From NCBI GenBank assembly GCA_003550305.1, contig QKYT01000221.1, forward strand, positions 92,667 to 156,666: 64,000 nt of DNA. Direction: 5' to 3'. The DNA comes from Glomus cerebriforme. Its lineage: Eukaryota > Glomeromycota > Glomeromycetes > Glomerales > Glomeraceae. How positions within the stretch are numbered: the first letter of the stretch is position 1; each line of letters begins with the position of its first letter. The position numbers and the translations under genes were made by a program. Below are positions 31,770 through 43,989 of this stretch, piece by piece. Below the pieces are notes generated by a model, which was not told the DNA's origin, did no database searches, and was given only the letters and a program-made list of their open reading frames with translations.

Positions 31770-32809
31770 CTCTTTTTTCTTTACTACTTATACTAGTTTC
31801 GGCGGGTTTCGGTTGATTGTATAAATTGATTACATGTTGTATTTTTTTTTAGTAATAGCTGCATCATCACATTGTAATTATGTTAAATTGTTAGATTCAA
31901 TATTATTAATTCACCTATAGAAATAGATATGATTTCTATTTGAACGACAACTATTAAAAAGTCATAGTGATGTAATTTGCTATCATCAAATCTACAGAAA
32001 TAAGTGCGTTGAATAACATTCTTTCGTGATAATAAACTGAAGATAGTAAAAAACATTTTATATTATTTTTAGCTTCTTTTTCTGTACAAGTAAACTATAA
32101 TATAATTTCTATGCAGGTTGAAAATACCTTTATTTTATGCCGAAAATTTTATTAGGGTTCTCCGCCAATTGTATTAATAGAATTGTTATAATCATTTGAC
32201 AAATCGGCATCATATCACATTAAACAAAGTGAAATCATTTTATCGCTCCTTTAGGTTATAATTTCACCAAACTTTTTTTTGGAAACGAAAATATTCATCA
32301 ACTTATTTAATATTTCGGATCTTACTACTAACTACTAAAATTGCTACTCTAAATCCATGTAATTTTATCTCATGATTTTTTTTGTTTTTATGCAAAAAGT
32401 AGATGTGGGAAATAATTTTTCCAAATTAATTTATGTAGGTTCTTATTTTTAATATGTCCCCGAATTTGATAACATTGAAATTTTTTCTGTCTCTGAATAA
32501 TAAAAAAAAAACTTGTGAAATTCTAAATATTCACATAAATAATATATTTTTTTAATATAAATAACATAAAATCAAGTTAGTACAACTTACAAATAAATTA
32601 GTTTATAACACCTGATTGAAGGTTATGTAAGCCTTGAAATTTTTTATTTCATTCACGATTTACTAAAATTTTTTTAATATAAATTAAAACTTTTTCTACA
32701 TCTCCAAGCATATCAACGTTAATTTTTGATATTAACGGTAGTTAATTTATCTTCTCAGTGGGTTTTTACGTTTCAGGTCAATAAAAGTGTTACATTTTGG
32801 AGTGTCGCA
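31770..32809. other. 5' flank of the F-box gene and intergenic DNA
   Basis: AT-rich sequence without coding-like stretches. Poly-T/A runs of 8-10 occur throughout. Confidence 0.5.
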
Positions 32810-32918
32810 TACCGTATTTTCCCGTTATTAAACACTTTTCTTGAATATAATGTTGGCCAAAGACATCATAATGCCGATCAAATTGGCATAATATGCCGCC
32901 ATTTTTGAAAATACGGTA
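32810..32918. mobile_element. small TA-flanked MITE-like element
   Basis: TACCGTATTTT at 32810-32820 is a perfect inverse of AAAATACGGTA at 32908-32918. The outermost TA at each end could be a TA target-site duplication, leaving TIRs CCGTATTTT. The interior of 87 bp has no ORF and contains GGCATAATATGCC-like near-palindromes. This fits a Tc1/mariner-type non-autonomous element, but a 9-bp TIR is short, so the class is tentative. Confidence 0.5.
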
Positions 32919-34520
32919 ATTGGGAATTAATACGACTTAACTACGTTTTAGACAAAGGAAAGAAATGAAATAAAAGGAAGATCCGCGCCAGAATTTAATC
33001 GACCATATGGAAAATTCTGTAATTTATTTAAAGAAACACTGACTCGATCAAAGCTGAAAAAAAATAAATACGCGTTATTTATTAAATTTATTTTTTAGAT
33101 TTAACAAAATTTTATTAAATTTGAAAATTTTTTATTAAAAATTACATTTAATCTCAGAGAAAGAATAAAAGAAAACTTCGATGGTGAAAATACAAGTGAC
33201 AAATATTTAATTAAAGGAATAAAAGCAACTAATGTCGATGGGAAGGCAAGAGATAGAAATTCAATTAAAAGAATAAATGGTTCAATTAATGGGAATAAAA
33301 GAAATTAAATGAATCAATGGACAATGTTCATCAATTTTACAAATAAATTTTTAAAACCCTTCAATGGGAAAAATATAAGTAACAAATTTTATGAAGATAA
33401 TCAAAAGAATCTTTCATAATATTTAGAATTTTATTTAAATCCCCTTCGAAAAGCGTTGATGAGATTGATCCCTTTGATGATTTGATTTGTTCAGTTAATA
33501 AATTTGTAAAATTTATCATCAAAGGGATAATAGGTTTTTTTGCATTTTATTTTTATTATTTGTAATTGATAATTTTAAAATTTCTGTTATAGTAATTTAA
33601 CTTTATAGATATTTAAAAGGAGCGGAAAGAAATTTTTATCCCAATTTATATTATTTTTTTTCTTTGAAAGGAGTGTCAATAATAATAATTAGTTAAAACA
33701 CATGGGATAAACATGATAAGAAAATTAACATCTATGGAAGATACTGTAATACGCAAAAAGATGTCGATTTGCACCAATAAAAAGTTGAAATAACTTTTTT
33801 TAATAAAAAAAAAAACCTTATTTACAATGAAAACTTATCTGATCATCTATTACCTTTAAAGTGTTTTATCTGTGCAAAAAGGTGAGGCAGAAACTCTAGT
33901 ATATTTATTTTTTTTTGTTTTTATTTAACTACATAATCGACGTATGCGTGTCAAAAGATAAAATATGGTTAATATTAAACAATTATCACTATCTATTCAT
34001 ATTGTATTGAATAAAAAAAGATTCTTATTATTACCCCCGTTTCTTCATGTGTCTTTGCAGAAAAAAAAAAAAGTAAATAATCATCACTATCTAATTTATC
34101 AGAAACATTTTATAGGGGCAGACTTAAAATAATTCAACATTAGTTTGTATAACGATCCATCGACTATTGCGATTAAGTATAAATTTAAGTAATTTGTTAC
34201 TGCCATATGAATGTAACCTTGAAGTTTGAAAAAAAAAGGGTTGTTTCTTCTTAGGTTATTTTATTTGATAATAATTTAAAACTTTTTTTTTTCTTATCCA
34301 AATTCTCGATTAGATAGATTTTTGTAGGGGTAAAATCCCATAAAAAAAACCTTTCTCGCCTTTTCAATATTATAAATACGTCAATTTTTCGTTGATCATA
34401 ATAGAAATAATTACTATAACGTTAATGGTATGTATGGTCGTGAAGTTTGAATTGCACGATCACGTCACCATAAAAAATCATTCTTAATGTAATATATGCC
34501 TTTCGTTTCGATGATACAGA
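32919..34520. other. intergenic DNA, no gene seen
   Basis: AT-rich. The stretch 33160-33530 repeats words such as GGAATAAAAG, AATCAAT and CAAATTTT in several local variants but gives no open frame. No feature was assigned. Confidence 0.4.
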
Positions 34521-34539
34521 AAATAAAATACGTGGTTCT

Positions 34540-35600
34540 GTGATACATAGATTTGCTACACGATGGTTATATTAATGCCTCAGAAGTTTTTCGCTTGTCT
34601 AAACTTATCTATACTAACACATATCCGGTTTCATCTGCCCAATCAGGAAAAATGGTCAGTTATATTTGTACGAGACTACGAGACATACGGTGTAAGAAAT
34701 AATTGAACATTTACCTTATTAAATTCTCGCCGAAATTTATGTTGTTCGCATTCTGTGATGTTAGTAAGGTCTTCAAAAATCCTGAACGAAAAAAAAAATG
34801 GATATTAGTTTGCAAGTTCTGAAGTCGCTTCTTTGCCATAGCCGGAATATTCATACCTTAATTGCGAAGTGTCTCGTCCGGACTTCAATAATTTTTTGTC
34901 AATGCTTCTTTCGAACTGCGATACAATAACGTTTAGGCTCGGAGAAAATAATACGATCGACTTGATAAGAAAAAGTTGTAAACGTGAAAATCTTACATCA
35001 CACAGAGTTACTGCGCTTTATTTTCCAAGTAGACAAAGCCACGTTAGTCAAATATGGTCAATCGTACGACCGAAAAATTAATTCACCTTTTCTTAATAAA
35101 TATCGAAAATCGCAATCTAATGAGTAATGATAAACTCATTCCCACGTACAGAAAATTACTTTTTTTTACTATACATATTAATTTTTTCGAAGTATCTACT
35201 ATATTTCGACATAACAAACCACCATTTAAAAGTCTATTTAGAAAGTCTATAAAATTATATATATACCATTTATTTTACAAAAATATTTTCGACTTTTATC
35301 ATTTAAAATAATCTTTTATTTTACAGACATCATAATGTTTAAACTCGCACAAAGTTTACCCAAGGCTAGACAGTCTGTTAGACAACATTCTACAGGATAA
35401 TGGTGTTATCTGTTATAGTAAATTTATTAAGGGTAATATAAAAATTAGATGACAGTTAATAAGTCTGAAAAGTTACTAAGTCTGAAGAATTTAAAGATTT
35501 TACTCACCACAGTACCTTCGTAAGATTTGGTGCTAGTGAGATGTACGGTGTCTGGGCTATAATCAAACTCTTTAATTGAATCAGTTAACGCAGTAGGTGA
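34540..35600 (-). pseudogene. exon fragments of unrecognised gene(s)
   Basis: Several minus-strand stretches look like exons. KEFDYSPDTVHLTSTKSYEG ends at a GTGAGT donor near 35504. NIPAMAKKRLQNLQ lies near 34850. After a TTCGTTCAG acceptor, IFEDLTNITECEQHKFRREF ends at GTAAAT (about 34714). TIFPDWADETGYVL lies near 34620, after which stops appear. They do not join into one long frame, so the locus is probably decayed. On the plus strand at 35335-35400 a short ORF (MFKLAQSLPKARQSVRQHST) resembles a mitochondrial targeting sequence but stops after 21 codons. The families were not recognised. Confidence 0.35.
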
Positions 35601-36239
35601 AAGAAGTTTTAATGATTATTATCTAATAAGTGCAAAATCACTAAATTTAAGCATCTTCATTCAAATTTAGAAACTTGATGCTCAAAGTATTCAAATCACT
35701 AAGAAACTTGACACTCAAAAGTATCCAAATCAGTACGCTCATCAAAGAAGTGAACCACATTAAAGGTTTCCTTCAAACCCCCAGAACAAACGAGAGAAAT
35801 CCAATCGAAAAAAATGAAGAAAAAAATTAATCACACCTTTATAATTCTAATATGCGTAAGAAACGCCTGCAAGTTTTTCTCTTAACGATACATTTCTCAT
35901 AGATTTATATATAATTTTTTTATCGTAATACATATCTACACCCCTCTTTATATTTAGAATGTCCTTTCTCTCGCTAAAATTATTAACTGTAAAAAATAAA
36001 ACAAAGCTTATTTTAGTTGAATTTGCAAATTATATATACTTTTACGTGTAATATAATTTATGTAGCGAAAATCAGAGATTATTTTGCAGTATAAGGATTA
36101 CACAGATCGGCCTTTTTATTTCTCAGTCGTAAATTTTCGAACATATCATAATCACAAAATATGGGCGAAACTTTATTAATTTTCCAGATATATAAGAAAT
36201 ATAGAGAAGCAGAAAATACTAGAGAAGTGAATGAAATAT

Positions 36240-36640
36240 GTGATGTTATCGAAGAGGGGGAGTACGCGGATCCAAGGCCATTTTTAGCTACGAGATTTTA
36301 CAATTAAAACTATATAAAATTTTCGCCAGTCTAATCATTATATAGAAAGTATCGATTTTATCCAAGATCCGCAAGAGAACTTCACTGAAATTAAGTAATT
36401 TTGAATCTACAGCGTAATTTCGGAAAATTAGCAATGAAATAAAAAAAAAAAAAATAAGCAATGCAACTCACACTTACCGTTATAGTTAATTTTTCATAAT
36501 ATTCCAATCAGCATCATATTCAAGAAATTTGTCGCTTTTAATGCGTTAAATTATTTCGATTTTTTTTTTTCGCAAGTACGATTCTGCGCCAAACATTAAG
36601 AATTCGGCACGTGAAGTTGTTTATTATAAATCTTACTGCG
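36240..36640 (-). pseudogene. 5' exons of the multi-exon hypothetical family, truncated copy
   Basis: On the minus strand an exon end equivalent to KFLEYDADWNIMKN is followed by a GTAAGT donor (about 36480), an intron ending GCTGTAG, and an exon starting SKLLNFSEVLL. After a deletion it continues KNLVAKNGLGSAYS. The copies at 16.7-17.07 kb and 13.04-13.35 kb have the same order. The upstream exon has a stop after MKN and the second exon lacks its central part, so this is dead. The word GAGTACGCGGATCC is shared with 16575-16590. Confidence 0.55.
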
Positions 36641-36644
36641 CTAA

Positions 36645-37400
36645 TGATACACGTGGAGTTGATGTTCGTAGTATAATATAATATCCCATCACGGGAATTT
36701 ACTTTTGTGATGATGCATCTATTGTACGCGTGATCAGAGAAAAGATCAAACAAAATAACGATATATAACAAAAAGTGACATGTTTTGGGGGCGGGAAAAT
36801 TAACATCGTAATGACATTCTTCAATTATTACTTTGCGGAATATATGAATTCGTTTGATTGTAAATACCAATGATGTAAATAATGTTAGGTTTGAAATTTA
36901 TTAGAATTTTTGTTTGATTTTCGCTTATATTTGCACAAGGCGGATAAAAATATTAGCATCACCTTTTTATTATAATTCGCAGTGCACCTAAGAATTAACG
37001 TTAATATGACCACATCACAAAAATCAGATCAACTCGCGTTCCTTAAATTCATAATAGACGCTGCCCATATACAAAGATCAACAAGGGCACATCGGTTTAA
37101 TCCGCGCAAATCATTAATAGTTAACGCTAGGTATATGCTGGAACTTTCAGGAAAATATGAACCAAATAAAGTTTTATCCAGCCTCACTCTATGATACAAT
37201 CGCGAACTTGAATTTATAGCTTGAACATACACAGCTAAGACAATATTCGTTATTATACCATTCACTACTTATTCCATAATTGCTATGATTTCCTAATTAT
37301 AATTATCATAACCTCTGTAACTATTTCGGAAACATAAGAATGAGAAATGTTAGACGGATTTGATAATTAATTCTGAATCAGGTTTGGTTTCATAAGTAAT
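36645..37400. other. intergenic DNA with one doubtful open frame
   Basis: A plus-strand frame at 36982-37194 (includes DAAHIQRSTRAHRFNPRKS) has mildly protein-like composition, as does its reverse. Neither shows a motif or splice context, so no gene is called. Confidence 0.35.
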
Positions 37401-37610
37401 AGGCTTAAAATCAGGGGATATCATGTTAAGTTTTTTAAGCAACCTGGTAGAGGTGCTTACCTCAGCTGAGTCCAAGCTTTCCTTCCTCACTTGCCTCCGA
37501 TAAATTAGTCTGATTGGTTTTTGAAGTCCGAGGTGTAGGTGGAATGCTTACCCTGACATCTGGTAATTTTTTCGATCCAGACTCTTGAGATTCAGTCGAT
37601 AGATCACATG
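37400..37610 (-). pseudogene. Ser/Pro-rich linker fragment of a coiled-coil family gene
   Basis: The minus strand reads STESQESGSKKLPDVRVSIP then PTPRTSKTNQTNLSE and STRLLKKLNMISPDFKPI without any upstream coiled coil or start. The composition and the LPDVRVSIPPTPR motif resemble the linker of the abundant Rhizophagus coiled-coil family. It sits downstream of the SAM/nuclease relic, just as the coiled-coil fragment at 4475-4645 does. Confidence 0.45.
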
Positions 37611-37761
37611 TGCGTGAACAATTGTTCACTTTTGCCAAGAAAAAAATTGCTAAGTATTTTATTAATACAGAGATAAAAAAAATATATACAAGTGCGGGAC
37701 TTTGCCCATTATACATGATGTTTCTATGCAAATGTACAAGAGATGATTATTCTTTAATATA

Positions 37762-38870
37762 TTATTTCGTCCTAACTCTCTTACTATCTGGAGAATCAAC
37801 AACTTCCACCTTATCTTTTAACAAACCTACGATTACTCTCACCCCTTGACGAAATTTTGTGTCATCTAAAATATTCTCGGTAAGGACGATATGATATTCA
37901 GACTTCGAGCAATAAATCCTTTCTGGTATATACATGATGAAGTACCAGTCCGAGGCTATATATAATAAAGAAAGACACAAGTTGGTAACACTTTGCGAGA
38001 CCATCGTCCGGAAAAAAAAATGTCAAGAAAAATTACCTGTGGTAACGGTTTTATAGAGGTAGTCGAACTCGTCATCGAAACTTCAGATGCCTTCCTTTTT
38101 CTCGTGTTCGTGTGATAGGAATTTCCAGTTGCATTATGTTCTGCATAAAACCAGCCGCTAAATCCTTTTGTTTTACTCGGTTATAGCTATTAACTCCTCA
38201 TTAACGACATCTATGACTTTCTTGATTGCGTAATCAACTCGGCCAGATGCTTCTTCTACAACTTCGAATTGGGGGTCCAAGGTAATTCCTTTCTTGATAA
38301 TTCTTCTGGCGATGTAGATGGCTGCGTATAATATTGGAGAAATGTACTTGCAACGCCGCAACGCACAGCTTCATTACTTCCTGTTACTGAATCTATAATG
38401 CCCATCCTGCATTTTATGCACTGCTCCAACTCCTTGTCCTCATCGTCAATCTTTGCAGGTTCTGGTACGAACGGAGGAATCTTTTTTATGTTGTTTCTAT
38501 CGATCCCGTACTTGCGTAACACCTCATTCAAGTCTTTCTTAGTCTTGTGAGGAAACTTTTTCTCTTTTAGCTCCTTAGCGAAGTCTGCAGGTCCTCTTTT
38601 CATTCCATCTTGCATAAGCTTTTCTTCGGTTATGGCCAATTAACTTCTTACATTCCTAAAATTTTGAGAGCTGCCCTAAGTCCTGACCCTTCAAGAAATT
38701 GATAAGTTCAACCGTATTATATTTTTTAACTATATATATATAGCTCTTGCCTCAATAGACAGTCATCCTCTTCGTCCGCCAGCGTGAGCGACTCATTTCC
38801 GGGTGTAATGGCGGAAGTGGAAGTAGAAACTGGTGTATCTATAATATCAAACATAGAGGAATAATAGGCT
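37762..38870 (-). pseudogene. SAM domain plus PD-(D/E)XK-like nuclease family gene, disabled
   Basis: Reading down the minus strand there is an acidic segment (LTLADEEDDCLL, about 38770), and a SAM-like domain split by frameshift (NTVELINFLKGQDLG, then ITEEKLMQDGMKRGPA, about 38720-38600). Next come KTKKDLNEVLRKYGID and IPPFVPEP, then SNEAVRC (38370), after which an 8-bp tandem duplication (38350-38365) shifts the frame. The next frame continues KYISPILYAAIYIARR, VVEEASGRVDYAIKK and ELIAITE, and then stops. One missing base near 38175 hides VKQKDLAAGFMQNIMQL. The D of GRVDYAI and the E-x-K of ITEVK fit a PD-(D/E)XK core. The C-terminal region (SDWYFIMYIPERIY, VRVIVGLLKDKVEV, SPDSKRVR) is open at 38004-37762. 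Crinkler-like effectors with such nuclease domains are known in these fungi; whether this copy belonged to them is inference. Confidence 0.65.
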
Positions 38871-38879
38871 CGTATAAAA

Positions 38880-40600
38880 AAAATGTGGAGATTTCTGGGC
38901 ATTTATATATCGCACAAGCATGTCGGGTGATTAAAACATTGCATCAATACACGTGATTCGCTTCTCGGAATAATATTACTTTATTTAATGAAATAAATCG
39001 TTGCCGGAAACAGCAACTAATACATAAAAAATTGCGAATACATCGCGTTACATGATGCGAATAAATACTAATTATCTATCCTGGGGGTATATGAGGACGT
39101 GAATAGGAGCTATCCCATCTTCTTGAGGATAAGAGGGCCTTTCTATGGGAGGAATGATACGCAAGGTGCTTTTTGTGGATTCATAAATACTCCTTGACTA
39201 TCCGAAAAACTATTTACAGAAGAGACTATGAAAAATTAGGTCAGAAAAAATTAACTTCATATAGATCGAAGTTTATTTGATGTAAGTCTTGCCGGGCTCG
39301 TCTTTCAGATTATCAACGCGGTCAAATTATTATCAATTAAATGCCAGAATTCTGCAAAGGAGGTATCTTTAAAGATTAAAATTACTGATAAAGCTGGATA
39401 GATTATTAATTAATATATTGCGCATTTTTAAATATACTATATTATTATAACCTACATAATGATAATAATATTGATCAGTTAAAAAAAAAAATTTGATTTA
39501 TATATATATAACAAAATATGTCATACAGTAGATTTATTGTTTGGATTTGATACCAGCTCAAAATACAAATGAAATGAATTTGTTGATTTTATTATTTAAA
39601 AGAGTTGTAAAGCCTGGGGATGTAAAATGTGAGATGAAATAGCATGTGAATTAATTATTCGTGAATTGTGAATTTTCTTTTATATTGATAATACCCGTAC
39701 CATGATAAATTCGACAGGTTGGCTTTTTTTCTGAATTTCAACTATGATAAAAACATAAAAAAAAAAATAGGAATTTTAAATTGCGATAATTTTCATCATA
39801 CAAAATATATAATTTAAAACATTTAATTTAAAAAATGAAAATTTAATACTAGCTTAAATGTTATTAAAAATAATTGGCATTTGACATTTGGATCATTTAT
39901 AAAAATGACAAATGCCAAATGATTATGCATCCTTTGACCAAATGACTCTAAATCAAATGACTAGATCACCATAAAACTAATATTCACACTGGTAAAGTGA
40001 GAATATGCAAAAAAGTAATCATAAAACACTAGTAAATATATTCATTACTTTGTTTATTCACATTGTTTTTAACGCAAAAATACATTCTTTTTTTTTTAAT
40101 ATACAAATTTAAGACATTTAAAAAACCTTCTCAAACGAATTGATTTTGTACAAAATAAGAATATTTACAAATTTCAATGCAACGTAACCATTTGTTTTCA
40201 TATAGGGTGGCAAGGTAAAAATGATTCGCGCAATATAATTCCATAAGCTACAGAATATATCTCTTTTTAATTTTAGCTGGAACTTTGCAAAGCCTCTTCA
40301 TGATGTCCTTTAATTTAAGCTTATGGTCTTTTATCCTTTAATAATTATAGAGTTAGTTTAAATATGATAAGATAGTGATAACGTCAAAAATATGTAACTT
40401 AGTTATTGGTCAGACTATTAAGAATTGCGATCCTTGTGGACCAAAATCGTGGATTATTTTTTAAAAAGAAATAAAACTAAAATTATAGTTAGATATAATA
40501 ATAACTTTAACTACTGCATTTGACTATAAATTTAGGTTACATAAAATAATGTAAAGTTAGTTTCGTTCAGTGTAATCATATTCAGGATTTGCAACATATG
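38880..40600. other. intergenic DNA with a minor coding-like patch at 39080-39330 (minus)
   Basis: The minus strand near 39080-39330 reads VDNLKDEPGKTYIK, stops, and later ESTKSTLRIIPPIERPSYPQ and EDGIAPIHVLIYPQD. It could be an upstream exon relic of the SAM/nuclease pseudogene. Elsewhere it is AT-rich DNA with nothing recognised. Words around 39890-39960 (TTGGCATTTGACATTTGG, ATGACAAATGCCAAATG) form a loose inverted repeat. Confidence 0.35.
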
Positions 40601-40792
40601 ATTGGTCTGTTGCAAACATTCACGAGCCTAATGAACTTGCAATGTTATCTCTTCGAGATTTATTGCGAGGTAATTAGGTAATTTCATTTATATTAAAAAT
40701 CTCAGAAAGTTCAATTTTGAAGGCTGCTTAAATTATTTTTATTTTTATATCTGTTAATATTGTAGTAATTTTTTTTTTTTATTATATAGACT

Positions 40793-41074
40793 AGCCGTAG
40801 CCCGCTGCTTTGCAGCGGGATATATTAATATGTATTGAAAAGAAAATTTTTGAAAAAGAAAATAGAAAAAAAAAATATTTATTTATACATCAACCCGGGA
40901 TCTGCCGATCATGAAATTGCCAAGGTAACATATGTAAGACCCGTCATCCAGCTAACGAAATGATAATTATTTTCTTAACTAAACTTAAATAAGCTAAGAG
41001 CAAGAAGATAACACAATTCAAAATTATTTATACAGGTAATCTAAACCTCTACAGATCGGCATGAATTTTTTTAG
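40793..41074. mobile_element. short element with CCCGCTGC hairpin, flanked by a 10-bp direct repeat
   Basis: TATATAGACT at 40783-40792 and TATATAGATT at 41075-41084 flank 282 bp that starts AGCCGTAGCCCGCTGC. Within it CCCGCTGCTTTGCAGCGGG (40801-40819) is a perfect 8-bp stem with a TTT loop. The partial copy of this promoter at 44074-44426 lacks the whole interval from about 40720 to 41147, which supports an insertion (or a deletion in the copy). No ORF; the class of element is not determined. Confidence 0.55.
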
Positions 41075-41188
41075 TATATAGATTGGTTAAGGTCGATCAT
41101 GCTTTTTTCTATTGTATTTTAAAAAAATTAACTTTTCCATTTTTAACAACTTGTACCACTTTAACGGTAACTATAAAACATTTATTTT

Positions 41189-43440
41189 ATGACATTTTGC
41201 CGTCAAAATAATTTTTATTCATCTGCCATGTTTAATAATAACGAAATGCAAAATATCGAAAATGCAGATGAAGGGATTAATTGGATTGAAGAAGCTATCA
41301 ATAAAAAAGAAATTAAATATTACGAATATGAACATTTTAACAATTTTCAAGAAATTGGTTCAGGAGCATTTGGAAAAGTATTCCGTGCAAGTTATAACAA
41401 AGCTGAAAATTATTTTGCATTGAAATCTTTTTTTAATCTTAACTCCGCCGCTGTAAAAGGGGTTGTTCGTGAGGTAAATAAAGTTACATAGTTTTTCCAC
41501 ATTATAAAATATTTATTAATTAATACTCGATTTTTATTTTTTTAATTTTTTTTCGTTTGTACTGTAACTTAGATTATGCTTCAAAGAGATGTAGATTTTC
41601 ATAGTAATATTATTAGCTTTTATGGAATTACAAAATCTGGGTCAGGTATTGACAAAATATTAACAATCAATTTGTATTATTTATTTATTTATTTATTTTT
41701 GAAAAAAACTAATAAATAATATTATATATATATATATATTTTATATTTAGATAATAAAATTGACAGAATAAATTATTTGCTAGTAATGGAATATGCAGAC
41801 GGTGGTACTCTTCGAGACTATTTAAAGGAAAATTTCAATAGACTTACTTGGGATAACAAATACAACTTGGCGTATCAGTTGGCTTGTGCTGTATCATGTT
41901 TACATGATAAAAAGATTGTACATCGTGACTTGGTAATTTTATCTTAAATATTATACTGTATATATTAATAAAGTCAATAATGTAAAATTTATTTTATATT
42001 CATCATTTTTATTATATAGCATTCTTGTAATGTGTTGGTTCACCAAGATGTCATCAAATTGGCGGACTTTGGCCTATCAAAAAGGATTGAAGAAGCATCT
42101 GATTCCAAATCAAAATTATTTGGTATGGTTCCTTATATCGATCCAAAAAGTTTAATGGATAGCAATAATTCAATAAAATTGAAAGAGAAGCGTGATGTAT
42201 ACAGTATTGGCGTATTGTTATGGGAAATATCAAGTGGAATCCCACCATTTAAAGGTTATGCAAATGATTTAAGTTTAATGTATAAAATTTCACAAGGTCG
42301 GAGGGAAACAATTATTCCCGATACACCTGATGATTATGCTGATCTTTATACTGGTAAATATATATTGTTGGTTTTTAATATCAAAAGTTTATTTAATTAA
42401 ATACATGTTTTCAATTATTAGAATGTTGGGATGGTGAACCAAATAATCGACCATCTATGCATGAAGTTGTAAAAAGATTAGAAATATTTATTCCGCCAAA
42501 TAAGAATATTTCATCTAAGAAAAGAGAGAGAGAGAAAGAAAAAGAGAAAGAGAGAGAGATCCCAAAGAAAGTTAAACATAGTGAAAGTATCCATAAGAAT
42601 TTGAGCATAATAGTTAATGAAATAGTTGATCTCATTTTTAAGGAGTATAATAAAGGAATAGAATGGAATGTTCTTGGTTATCTTAACAATCATAATATAA
42701 ATTCACGAGAAATTTTTATTTGGCTAGTATTAAATAATCAAAATAATTCAGATTACATTTTTTTACTTGGATATTTTAATTGTTTTGGAATTGGAACAAT
42801 TCAAAATTTTAAGCAAGCATTTAGTTTATTTGTTAATATATCAGAGCAGGATCATATATTAACACAACTTTTTGTTGGAAATTGTTATGAATCCGGACAT
42901 GGAACCAAAAAAAATGAAAAATTGGCTTTTGAATATTTTGAAAAAATAGCCAATAAAAATTATGCAGTAGGACAATATAAAGTAGGTCGGTGTTATGAAG
43001 TTGGAATAGGTATTAAAAAAGATTTAAAAATAGCTGCTCATTATTATGAAAAAGCTGCAGATAATGGACATTTAATTGCCATGTGTAATCTTAGCAATTT
43101 TTATAGAAAAGGAAATGGTGTTAATAAGGATTACCAAAAAGCTTTTGAATTAATTAAAAAATCAGCTGAAGGAGAATATTCAAGTGGAATAACAATGTTA
43201 GGATATTGTTATAGTAACGGAATTGGAACCAGTGTTGATAAGAAAAAAACGGTTGAATTATATCAAAAAGCTGCAAATTTAGGAGAGAAGGTAGCTCAAT
43301 ATTATCTTGCAAAAATGTATGAAAATGGAGAAGGAATCGAAAAAGATATAAATCAAGCAATTTATTGGTATGAACAATCTGCTAAACAAGGAGATCAAGT
43401 TGCTCAAAATAAGTTAAAAGAACTTAAAAATAATAAGTAA
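41189..43440 (+). CDS. kinase-Sel1 fusion protein, catalytically complete
   Basis: Exons 41189-41473, 41573-41645, 41751-41932, 42020-42353 and 42422-43440 join to 630 aa. A second ATG at 41228 (MFNNNEMQ) fits the paralogues' shorter N-termini equally well. The pre-kinase motif is INWIEEAIN...IKYYEYEHF. The kinase domain has a full glycine loop GSGAFGKV, beta-3 K79 (YFALKS), HRDL at 177-180 with HSCN, DFG at D196, the PYIDPK activation motif and VYSIGVLLWEIS. All expected catalytic residues are present, so it is the best candidate in the left half for an active enzyme. A purine-rich tract (42520-42560) encodes REREKEKEKERE between kinase and Sel1 parts. The linker has IVNEIVDLIFKEYN and W..LNNQNN, followed by about seven Sel1 units and the typical end QAIYWYEQSAKQGDQVAQNK. 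The gene at 19119 is its closest dead relative here. Confidence 0.9.
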
Positions 43441-43985
43441 TTTACGTAATTCAAATTATTTAAATACTTGTAAAATTAGTTAATTTTTTTACTGATTTTT
43501 TTTGTTGAAACATTTAAACTGTTGTGCTTTTAAAAACAATAAAAAATTTATGTAACAAACAAAAATAAAAGTGAAAATAAAACAAAACCTAAAATAATAT
43601 CTAATTTTTTTACTTTGTATTCAGCGGTTAACTCTACAAGAGCGTGAATTGAAATTCAATGGATTATTTGGATCAAGAGTGTGGTTATCCAAGAATATGC
43701 TTACTTTTAATATAAGTATTATTTTTTTTATTTATAGATTCATATATAAGTAGAATTTATATGAACTATCTGAACTTAGTATTTAAAATATTTTTTAGTA
43801 CACTTGTATTTCACGATAAAAAATAAAAGTTTCTAAATAAAAAATTCATTAGAATATTAATAAAAATAATCTTTTTTTTCTGTATTTAAATACAGCAAAT
43901 ATTCTTTTTGTAGTATTTTAATTTGCTTATGATAATATTTGGGCGTGATTAACTAAATCACATGGGTTGTGGTTCATTTTTTTTC
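43441..43985. other. 3' flank, AT-rich intergenic DNA
   Basis: AT-rich with T and A runs. No feature recognised apart from the 3' UTR that must begin here. Confidence 0.45.
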
Positions 43986-43989
43986 TTAC

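Noticed and set aside
37029..37265. Open frames on both strands at 36982-37265
   Set aside because: Both strands are open and neither has a motif; no basis to call a gene.
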